Source: Bacillota bacterium (lineage in GTDB: Bacteria > Bacillota > Clostridia > Christensenellales > Aristaeellaceae). From it: 6,519 nt of DNA. The notes under the pieces were generated by a model that made no database searches, was not told the origin of the DNA, and saw only the letters and a program-made list of their open reading frames with translations. The DNA lies in the NCBI GenBank assembly GCA_023458835.1, contig JAEWWY010000218.1, forward strand, positions 1-6,519, written 5' to 3'. Of the stretch, positions 1 to 5,073 are shown in pieces; the stretch's first letter is position 1, and the number at the start of each line of letters is the position of its first letter. The position numbers and the translations under genes are program-made.

Positions 1-482
1 CGGCAGATATCCGCCGCGGCCGCGATATCCGTGACCAGCATCATGGGGTTGGAGGGCGTTTCAATAAACAGCGCCTTCGTGCCTTTTGTAATCAGGGGAA
101 GTATGTTTGTGATGGCCGTGGTATCCGCAAAGCTGAAAGACAGGCCATTTTTCCTGGATATGTATTCAAACAGGCGGTTGGACCCGCCATACAGGTCATC
201 CGAAGCGATGATGTGGTCGCCGGGGGAAAACAGCTCCATGAGCGCTGTGACGGCTGCCATGCCGGTGGAAAAGGCCAATGCGTCCGTACCTTCCTCCAGG
301 GCGCAAAGCGTTTGCTCCAGATGCTCCCTGGTGGGGTTCTGCTGCCTGGAATAATCAAAGCCGGTGCTTTGGCCTACGCCGGGATGGGCAAAGGTGGCAG
401 ACTGGAAGATGGGTACGCTGACGGCCCCCGCGCTGTCGTACTTCTTCCGGCTGCCGTGAATACAGCAAGTGGTGATGTCCAT
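1..482 (-). CDS. Cys/Met metabolism PLP-dependent enzyme (trans-sulfuration family), N-terminal 160 residues, runs off left edge
   Basis: The visible 160 residues belong to the cystathionine gamma-synthase / beta-lyase / gamma-lyase / O-acetylhomoserine sulfhydrylase family, cytosolic PLP enzymes of methionine and cysteine metabolism. Family motifs occur in order: YSRQQNPT at residues 44-51, FSTGMAA at 71-77 (the PLP-phosphate loop), DDLYGGS at 95-101 (its Tyr stacks on the PLP ring in this family) and ETPSNP at 141-146. The Schiff-base lysine and the C-terminal domain lie beyond the window, so completeness cannot be judged. The ATG at 480-482 is chosen because GGGAG precedes it by about nine bases and the protein then starts like its relatives (MDITTCCIHGSRKKYDSAGA). 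The sequence here cannot separate synthase, lyase and sulfhydrylase activities. A good promoter lies about 120 bases upstream, so this is probably the first gene of its transcript. Confidence is high for the family and low for the exact reaction. Confidence 0.93.
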   Translation of the reverse strand, partial: MDITTCCIHGSRKKYDSAGAVSVPIFQSATFAHPGVGQSTGFDYSRQQNPTREHLEQTLCALEEGTDALAFSTGMAAVTALMELFSPGDHIIASDDLYGGSNRLFEYISRKNGLSFSFADTTAITNILPLITKGTKALFIETPSNPMMLVTDIAAAADIC

Positions 483-512
483 TTTCCAACACTCCCAATT
501 TCAAAATGCTTT

Positions 513-567
513 TTGGTGCCCGGTCGATTGCGCGGCTTCGGCCTTTTGGCCCGGTGCGGGTATCGTA
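513..567 (-). other. GC-rich, foldable 5' leader of the PLP enzyme gene (uncertain regulatory RNA)
   Basis: The transcribed leader is AT-rich at both ends but has a GC-rich core. In it GGCC-AAAA-GGCC can form a tight hairpin (around 541-552), CGAT and ATCG (562-565 and 524-527) can close an outer stem, and CCGGGC-type segments recur. It does not match the S-box (SAM-I), T-box or other riboswitch cores I know, and no T-rich terminator follows. The rest of the roughly 310-base gap between this gene and the DUF6440 gene (483-794) shows only the promoter, the inverted repeat and the ribosome binding sites. Confidence 0.25.
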
Positions 568-599
568 GCGCTTGAAGTAATTCATATTATTTTGGTATG

Positions 600-614
600 A
601 AATACATGGTATTT
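600..614. promoter_or_regulatory. Inverted repeat overlapping the -10 box (possible operator)
   Basis: AAATAC (600-605), ATG, GTATTT (609-614) is a perfect 6-bp inverted repeat with a 3-base spacer. It lies directly on the -10 box of the minus-strand promoter. On the minus strand ATACCA also recurs 14 bases downstream. A repressor bound here would block RNA polymerase. I cannot match it to a known regulator, and short AT-rich repeats at -10 boxes also arise by chance. Confidence 0.3.
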
Positions 615-634
615 GAAAAGCTTCACCCTGTCAA
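606..634 (-). promoter_or_regulatory. Sigma-A type promoter for the PLP enzyme gene
   Basis: On the minus strand a perfect -35 box TTGACA (629-634) is followed by exactly 17 bases and TACCAT (606-611), which matches four of six -10 positions. Transcription would start near base 599, giving a 5' leader of about 117 bases before the start codon at 482. No competing promoter is evident for this gene. Confidence 0.6.
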
Positions 635-794
635 GACGGCAATTGTTTTTTTGCTGTGCGTGATGGGTGAAGAAAGAAACAGCAAATGCGGGTTTTCGGG
701 TTGTAAACCGTGGTGTTCCGCCGTAAGGGGCAGGATATGAAGCCGGTATGGCGAACTGTCCATATGGAATTTGAATGGGGAAGGGGATGGGCTT

Positions 795-989
795 ATGTAC
801 GACAAGCGCTTTGTGAAAATCTATTCCCAGGGGACCTTCAATGCCATGGAGATCTGGGTGGACAAGGAAACCGGTGTCAACTATATCTTCCGCCAATCCG
901 GCTATGCCGGCGGCCTGACGGTGATGCTGGACAAGGATGGAAAGCCGGTGGTGTCGAAATTGTCGCCCGCGGAGCTGGAACGGCTGTGA
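795..989 (+). CDS. Small DUF6440 family protein (64 residues)
   Basis: This small soluble protein carries the pattern I associate with DUF6440: an N-terminal KRFVKIYSQG, then VDKETGVNYIF at residues 22-32, GYAGGLT at 36-42 and LDKDGKPVV at 45-53. Its function is unknown. The sequence shows no signal peptide, membrane segment or catalytic motif, and looks like a compact beta-rich fold ending in a short charged tail (LSPAELERL). The ATG at 795 is preferred over the in-frame TTG at 771 because GGGGAAGGGG at 777-786 sits eight bases before it. The gene stands alone: the left neighbour is on the other strand, and the exporter unit to the right has its own promoter. I see no convincing promoter or T-tailed terminator of its own. 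The family call is from memory of the motif; that the gene is real is well supported by its RBS and composition. Confidence 0.82.
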   Translation: MYDKRFVKIYSQGTFNAMEIWVDKETGVNYIFRQSGYAGGLTVMLDKDGKPVVSKLSPAELERL

Positions 990-1038
990 TGGAATCGGCG
1001 GGCCTTTCGGCAGTGTAATCATCAAGGCAATTCCACGC

Positions 1039-1067
1039 TTGACAGGCGGAAGGAAGTGGTATATACT
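1039..1067 (+). promoter_or_regulatory. Near-consensus sigma-A promoter of the leader-ABC transporter unit
   Basis: A perfect -35 box TTGACA (1039-1044), exactly 17 bases of spacer and TATACT (1062-1067, five of six -10 positions) make the strongest promoter in the window. The start point should be near 1073-1075, only about 22 bases before the leader ATG. Such a strong promoter suits a gene kept off mainly after initiation, by the terminator at 1202-1233. TGGAAT (990-995), ATTCCA (1030-1035) and ATTCCA (1069-1074) flank it and could be protein contact sites, although this is unproven. Confidence 0.85.
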
Positions 1068-1095
1068 GATTCCAGTTTGAAAAGGAGGTGGCAGT

Positions 1096-1161
1096 ATGAC
1101 AGCCAGATCGAGCATCATGCAGAATCGGAAGCCGTATTGCCCGTGCCATCGGTCAATATAG
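1096..1161 (+). CDS. 21-residue regulatory leader peptide upstream of the ABC exporter
   Basis: The ORF starts with ATG at 1096 and stops with TAG at 1159-1161. AAAGGAGGTG (1081-1090), an essentially perfect Shine-Dalgarno sequence, precedes it at ideal spacing, so it should be translated very efficiently. The peptide begins MTARSSIM, has a basic middle (QNRKP) and ends YCPCHRSI. It has no signal peptide or domain and is too short to be an enzyme. Strong promoter, short leader ORF, intrinsic terminator, then an exporter gene is the arrangement of ribosome-mediated attenuators such as bmrB upstream of bmrCD in Bacillus subtilis. Codons 8-12 also form one arm of the predicted antiterminator, so the act of translation, rather than the peptide, is probably its function. 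A hairpin (1134-1142 with 1151-1159) overlaps its end and stop codon. The peptide matches none of the leader sequences I remember. Confidence 0.75.
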   Translation: MTARSSIMQNRKPYCPCHRSI

Positions 1162-1220
1162 CCTTGTAAAGCAGGCGGATGCATTCGCCCTTTGTTTGTG
1201 CAAGCACTTCTGATTTTGCA
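1118..1220 (+). promoter_or_regulatory. Predicted antiterminator pairing within the leader RNA
   Basis: TGCAGAATCGGAAG (1118-1131), inside codons 8-12 of the leader ORF, is complementary to CTTCTGATTTTGCA (1207-1220). The pairing is 14 continuous base pairs, two of them G-U wobbles. The second strand covers half of the terminator's 5' arm, the whole loop and the first two bases of its 3' arm, so the two structures cannot coexist. A ribosome over codons 8-12 would block the antiterminator, while one paused near the start would leave it free. This is a prediction from base pairing. I did not find a clear third element competing for 1118-1131, so the exact switching logic is open. Confidence 0.65.
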
Positions 1221-1233
1221 GAGGTGCTTTTTT
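1202..1233 (+). terminator. Intrinsic terminator (attenuator) between leader peptide and ABC exporter
   Basis: AAGCACTTCTG (1202-1212), a 6-base loop and CAGAGGTGCTT (1219-1229) form an 11-bp stem with a single wobble, followed by a run of T ending at 1233. It lies about 40 bases after the leader stop codon and 65 bases before the exporter ATG, so most transcripts would end here as an RNA of about 160 nt unless the antiterminator forms. A smaller stem, AACGGC (1248-1253) with GCCGTT (1267-1272), follows just before the exporter ribosome binding site and has no T run. Confidence 0.85.
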
Positions 1234-1297
1234 GTGTGCCTTTTTGAAACGGCAGGCCGCATGAAAGCCGTTATGGCAAACAGAAAGAGGAGAATGC

Positions 1298-3043
1298 ATG
1301 AATCCACGTTTTCGAAAGTTTCTTTCCTACTACCGTCCCCACGTGAAGATATTCACCCTGGATATGGGCTGCGCCCTTGTATCGGCGGGCGTGACGCTGG
1401 CCATCCCCCTCGTTTCCCGATATATCACAAAACAAGTCCTGACTGACGTCTCCGCGGATGCGCTGACCCGGATTCTTTTGGCCGGCGGCCTGATGCTGGC
1501 GCTGATCCTGCTTTTGACCGTGTGCAACATGGTGTATTGCAGCCAGGGCCATGTGATGGGCGCCAAGATGGAAACGGTGATGCGGGCTGAGCTGTTCGCC
1601 CACTATCAAAAGCTGTCCTTCCGCTTCTATGATGAGCAAAAGATCGGGCGGCTGATGTCCATCCTGTCAGGTGATGTGCTGTCCATGACGGAGCTGTACC
1701 ACCACGGCCCGGAAGACATACTGATGTTCCTGATCAAGTTTGCGGGTTCTTTTGCGGTGCTCCTTCACATCAACGTTCCCCTGACGATTGCCGCCTTCAC
1801 GCTTTTGCCCCTGATGGTGCTGCATGCGCTGTACTTCAATCCAAAGATGAAGGCTGCCTACAAGCGCAGCCGGGAGCGCATCGCCGATGTGAACGCCCAG
1901 GTGGAAGACTCCCTTTCCGGGATCAGGGTGGTGCAGTCCTTTACCAATGAGGGGATCGAGCAGGCAAAGTTTGACCAGGAGAACCACCGCTTCCTTAACT
2001 GCCGGAAGGATGTATACAAAAACGAGGCCTTCTTCTATGATGTGATGTCCAGCTTTCCCCACTGCTTTACCTTGGTCATATTGGTATTCGGGGGCATTTG
2101 CATCATGAAGGGCACCATGGACCTGGCGGACCTGCTGGCCTTTACGCTGTATATCGGAAGCCTGAACGAACCCATTCACACGATGCTGAACTTTATCAGG
2201 CTCTATCAGGAGGGGAGCACGGGCTTTGCGAGGTTTATGGAAGTGCTGGAAACAGCGCCGGACATCTGCGATCAGGCGGATGCCGTTTCCTTAAACGATG
2301 TACAGGGGCGGGTCACCTTTGAAAATGTCACCTTTGGCTATCAGCAAGGCCAGGAGCCGGTATTGAAGGATTTTTCCCTGGCCGCCGGGGCCGGCGAATC
2401 CGTCGCGGTGGTGGGCTCTTCCGGCGTGGGGAAAACCACGCTCTGCTCGCTGATCCCCCGCTTTTATGATGTCACGGAGGGCAGGGTGCTGCTGGATGGG
2501 GTGGATGTGAGGAGTATCCGCCTGAAGGACCTGCGCCGGAGCATCGGCGTCGTGCAGCAGGACGTATACCTGTTTTCCGGGACCGTGCTGGAGAATATCC
2601 GCTACGGCAAGCCGGATGCCGCCATGGAAGAGGTGGTGGAGGCGGCGAAGCAGGCCAACGCCCACGATTTTATTGAAAAATTGCCGGACGGTTACGATAC
2701 CGATATCGGCAGCCGGGGCGTGAAGCTGTCGGGCGGCCAGAAGCAGAGGATCAGCATTGCCAGGGTGTTTTTGAAGAACCCGCCGGTTTTGATCCTGGAT
2801 GAGGCTACCAGCGCCCTGGACAACGAAAGCGAACGGATGGTGCAGGATTCCCTGGAGCGGCTGATGGCAAACCGCACCACGTTCATCATTGCCCACCGCC
2901 TGTCCACCATTCAAAACGCCAAAAGGATCGTTGTGCTGGAGGATCAGCAGGTGGCGGAGGAAGGCACTCACTCCGCTCTTCTACAAAAGGGCGGCGCTTA
3001 CGCGAAGCTGTACCAGGCGGCGCGGGTGCCGATGGAGGGATGA
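1298..3043 (+). CDS. ABC exporter, fused membrane and ATPase domains (multidrug type, BmrA/MsbA-like half-transporter)
   Basis: This 581-residue protein is a type IV ABC exporter subunit. Residues 14-310 hold the membrane domain, with hydrophobic helices near 18-40, 58-78, 140-178 and 255-290 and the usual long cytoplasmic loops. The ATPase domain (about 335-575) is complete: A-loop Tyr348, Walker A GSSGVGKTT at 373-381 (Lys379), Q-loop Gln421, signature LSGGQ at 477-481, Walker B VLILDE at 497-502 with catalytic Glu502, D-loop SALD at 505-508 and H-loop His533. All catalytic residues are present and there is no partner ABC gene beside it, so a homodimer is likely. The substrate cannot be read from sequence; the attenuator upstream suggests a ribosome-targeting drug. 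GAGGAG at 1287-1292 lies five bases before the ATG. The product sits in the cytoplasmic membrane. Alternatives are a lipid or peptide exporter. Confidence 0.95.
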   Translation: MNPRFRKFLSYYRPHVKIFTLDMGCALVSAGVTLAIPLVSRYITKQVLTDVSADALTRILLAGGLMLALILLLTVCNMVYCSQGHVMGAKMETVMRAELFAHYQKLSFRFYDEQKIGRLMSILSGDVLSMTELYHHGPEDILMFLIKFAGSFAVLLHINVPLTIAAFTLLPLMVLHALYFNPKMKAAYKRSRERIADVNAQVEDSLSGIRVVQSFTNEGIEQAKFDQENHRFLNCRKDVYKNEAFFYDVMSSFPHCFTLVILVFGGICIMKGTMDLADLLAFTLYIGSLNEPIHTMLNFIRLYQEGSTGFARFMEVLETAPDICDQADAVSLNDVQGRVTFENVTFGYQQGQEPVLKDFSLAAGAGESVAVVGSSGVGKTTLCSLIPRFYDVTEGRVLLDGVDVRSIRLKDLRRSIGVVQQDVYLFSGTVLENIRYGKPDAAMEEVVEAAKQANAHDFIEKLPDGYDTDIGSRGVKLSGGQKQRISIARVFLKNPPVLILDEATSALDNESERMVQDSLERLMANRTTFIIAHRLSTIQNAKRIVVLEDQQVAEEGTHSALLQKGGAYAKLYQAARVPMEG

Positions 3044-3099
3044 AAAAAATCAGGGGGCTTCGCGCCGGAAAAATCTCCGGCATGAAGCCCCCTGATTTT
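3043..3099. terminator. Shared bidirectional intrinsic terminator between convergent units
   Basis: AAAATCAGGGGGCTTC (3046-3061) pairs perfectly with GAAGCCCCCTGATTTT (3084-3099), 16 bp. After a 2 by 2 internal loop the hairpin continues with GCCGGA (3064-3069) and TCCGGC (3076-3081) around a 6-base loop. It begins right after the exporter stop codon. Read leftward it ends in seven Ts (complement of 3043-3049), so it is strongest for the minus-strand operon. Read rightward it has only four Ts, which come from the stem itself. Confidence 0.93.
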
Positions 3100-3316
3100 A
3101 CAGGCAGAATTGCCGGATAAGGCCGCAGGTCATCACATCGGCCATTTCCAAAGCCCCGGCCTGTATCGCATCGAATCCCTTTATGCTTTCTTCATATTGT
3201 CCGGTCAGAATCTATAGCGCAGCTTCTTTTGCATCACTTGTTTTTGCCGCGTTTGCCAGTTGCGCAGCCATAAGGGAAAAGACTTCTTTTGAATTGGCAT
3301 TATTTCCGCCCGCCAT
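3098..3316 (-). pseudogene. Small unrecognised coding sequence (72 codons) interrupted by an in-frame TAG
   Basis: On the minus strand a frame opens at ATG 3314-3316, overlaps the transketolase end by 17 bases and reads 34 codons to a TAG at 3212-3214. The same frame then continues for 37 more codons to TAA at 3098-3100. The first part contains SKEVFSLMAAQLANAAKT; the second contains ILTGQYEESIKGF and ALEMADVMTCGLIRQF. Both look like amphipathic helical protein sequence and nothing on the other strand explains them. A single C-to-T change (CAG to TAG) would account for the break, so a small protein of about 72 residues was probably present and is now truncated. Other options are read-through, TAG recoding, or a genuine 34-residue product. 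The start is uncertain because no good ribosome binding site is visible; ATG at codon 16 is an alternative. I do not recognise the family, and its place at the end of the operon does not reveal its role. Confidence 0.5.
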
Positions 3317-4247
3317 GGGTCCGTATGATTTCTTTGCATGAGCGCACAAGCGAATCGGCATCCAGCCCGTATTTGCCCAAAAGCGCCCGGTAGTCGCCGG
3401 ATTCGGCAAAATCCTCCACGCCCACCGCCCGTACAGGCACCGGAAAGTGCCTGCCAAGGCAGGACTGCACAAGGCCGCACAGCCCGCCGTGGATGCTGTG
3501 CTCCTGCGCTACGACGACTTTTCCCGTCTTTTGGGCGCTTTTAAGAAGGAGGCTTTCATCCAGGGGCCGGATGGTGTGCATGTCGATCACATCCGCCGAC
3601 AAGCCGGATTCAAGCAGGGTGCCGGCCGCATCCAGCGCGGCCTTGACAAGCGTGCCCGTGGCCACGATGGTCACATCTGTTCCCTCCCGCAAAAGTACGC
3701 CGCGGCCCGCTGTAAAGGCCGTGCCTTCGGGATAGATATTCGCCGCTTCCGCGCGGCTTAGGCGCAGATACACGGGCCCTTTAAGCCGCGCCGCCTCACG
3801 CACGGCCCATCCGGCCTGCACGGCGTCGCAGGGGGACAGCACGGTCATGTTGGGCAGCGCGCATACAAACGCAAGGTCGGTGATGGCGTGATGGCTCGCG
3901 CCGTCGTAAGAATCGGACAAGCCGCAATAGGTGCCGGCCAGCTTGACGTTTAAAGCATCATAGCAGATGAGGCTCTGCATGGGGTCTGCGCCGCGGGTGG
4001 ACATAAAGACCGAGAATGTGTTCACAAAGGGGATCATGCCCTGGGCGGCAAAGCCCGCCGCCATGGCCACCATATTCATTTCGGCAATGCCGACGTTGAA
4101 ATACCGCTCAGGAAAGCGCTGCCCGAACAGCAGGCTTTTGGAGGAGCTTCCCACATCCGCCTCCAGCACGGCCACCAAAGGGTTTTCTTCCCCCAGCTCG
4201 CGCAATGCAATGCCATAGGCGTCGCGAATGGCGATCGAGTCATGCAT
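3300..4247 (-). CDS. Transketolase, C-terminal subunit (split transketolase)
   Basis: This 315-residue protein is the pyrimidine-binding and C-terminal half of a two-subunit, thiamine diphosphate dependent transketolase. It would form the active site with the N-terminal subunit encoded just before it. Visible features are the NVGIAEMNMVAMAAG block at residues 51-65 (Glu56 is the expected cofactor-activating glutamate), the DGASHH segment at 115-120, the domain boundary around 185-200, IDMHTIRPLD at 221-230 and QEHSIHGGL at 248-256, all standard for this family and for DXS-like proteins. ATG 4245-4247 is preceded by GGAGGG inside the upstream gene and overlaps that gene's end by 8 bases, so translation is probably coupled. 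An in-frame extension to 4445 exists but overlaps the upstream gene deeply and is rejected. The length is normal for a split subunit. The substrate could be a common pentose phosphate or a specialised ketose phosphate; sequence alone does not decide. Confidence 0.95.
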   Translation of the reverse strand: MHDSIAIRDAYGIALRELGEENPLVAVLEADVGSSSKSLLFGQRFPERYFNVGIAEMNMVAMAAGFAAQGMIPFVNTFSVFMSTRGADPMQSLICYDALNVKLAGTYCGLSDSYDGASHHAITDLAFVCALPNMTVLSPCDAVQAGWAVREAARLKGPVYLRLSRAEAANIYPEGTAFTAGRGVLLREGTDVTIVATGTLVKAALDAAGTLLESGLSADVIDMHTIRPLDESLLLKSAQKTGKVVVAQEHSIHGGLCGLVQSCLGRHFPVPVRAVGVEDFAESGDYRALLGKYGLDADSLVRSCKEIIRTHGGRK

Positions 4248-5073
4248 GGCCTTTTCCCTCCAATTCCAGCATGGCGGCCCGATATTCCGCATCCCCGATG
4301 GGGCGGCCATGCCATACGCTCTGCCCTTCCATAAAGGAAACCCCCTTGCCCTTGACCGTGCGGCACAGCAGGATGGAAGGCCCTTTCCCGGCGGTTTCAA
4401 GGCGCCTGATGCCTTCCGCGATGCTTGCTGCATCATGCCCGTCACACCACATCACATTCCAGCCGAAGGCTTCGAATTTCAAGCCGATATCCAGCATAGG
4501 CATCACCTGCTCGGTGGTGCCGTCCAATTGCACGCCGTTGATGTCCCCGATGGCGATCAGGTTGTCCGCATGGAACTTGCGCGCGGCCATGGCGGCCTCC
4601 CATACCACGCCCTCCTGCATCTCCCCATCGCCCATGAGCACGTATACATACCCGCCCGCGTTTTGCAGCTTTTTGGCAAGCGCCATGCCCAGTCCCGCAC
4701 CCAGCCCAAGGCCCAGGGGCCCCGTGGACATCTCCACCCCGGGAAGCTTGTGGGCACAGGGGTGCCCTTGCAGCCGGCTGTTCAACTGCCGCAGGGTATC
4801 CATTTCCTCAAGGGGCAAAAACCCTTTTTCCGCCAGCGCCCGGTACAGCATGGGCGCCGCGTGGCCTTTGGAAAGGATGAATACGTCGCGCTCGGGAGAG
4901 GCGATGTTTTGGGGAGAGACATCCATCAGCTCCATATACAGGACGGCCAGGATCTCGGCTGCCGAGAGGCTTCCCCCTGGATGCCCGGTCTTCACACGGT
5001 GGAGCGTGGTCAGCACATCCATGCGCCACTTCAAGCACAGCGCGTCCAATTCGGCTTTTCGTTTTTGTGTCAT
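4240..5073 (-). CDS. Transketolase, N-terminal subunit (split transketolase)
   Basis: This 277-residue protein is the diphosphate-binding half of a split transketolase, which transfers two-carbon ketol units between sugar phosphates in the cytosol. The signatures are clear: GHPGGSL at residues 30-36, SKGHAAP at 68-74, GPLGLGLGAGLGMA at 118-131, and the thiamine diphosphate/Mg motif GDGE at 148-151 completed by Asn179 in GDINGVQLDG (175-184). The carbonyl position of Val181 corresponds to a metal contact in full-length transketolases. The ATG at 5073 has an excellent GGGGAGG site seven or so bases upstream and shares its ATGA with the stop codon of the preceding epimerase gene. Length and domain content are normal. 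With its partner it makes one complete transketolase. Split forms are common in clostridia, and some are dedicated to particular sugars in catabolic operons, as this one probably is. Confidence 0.96.
   Translation of the reverse strand: MTQKRKAELDALCLKWRMDVLTTLHRVKTGHPGGSLSAAEILAVLYMELMDVSPQNIASPERDVFILSKGHAAPMLYRALAEKGFLPLEEMDTLRQLNSRLQGHPCAHKLPGVEMSTGPLGLGLGAGLGMALAKKLQNAGGYVYVLMGDGEMQEGVVWEAAMAARKFHADNLIAIGDINGVQLDGTTEQVMPMLDIGLKFEAFGWNVMWCDGHDAASIAEGIRRLETAGKGPSILLCRTVKGKGVSFMEGQSVWHGRPIGDAEYRAAMLELEGKGHA

Noticed and set aside
483..600. SAM (S-box) or T-box riboswitch upstream of the Cys/Met enzyme
   Set aside because: I found neither the conserved S-box core nor T-box specifier and T-box sequences, and there is no terminator in the leader.
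582..1307. A 241-codon minus-strand open frame across the DUF6440 gene and the leader region
   Set aside because: It runs antisense to the promoter, leader ORF and DUF6440 gene, has no good ribosome binding site and its translation is rich in His, Pro and Arg without any domain.
1192..1446. Plus-strand open frame overlapping the attenuator terminator and the exporter start
   Set aside because: It begins inside the terminator region, overlaps the exporter in another frame and has no ribosome binding site or recognisable sequence.
3212..3214. TAG read as pyrrolysine
   Set aside because: Nothing in the window supports pyrrolysine coding, the leader ORF also appears to end with TAG, and a one-base CAG-to-TAG change is simpler. 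Kept only as a check in the findings.
4248..4445. N-terminal extension of the transketolase C-terminal subunit
   Set aside because: The extension would overlap the N-terminal subunit gene by over 200 bases and adds non-homologous sequence. The internal ATG at 4247 has a good ribosome binding site and gives the normal family start.
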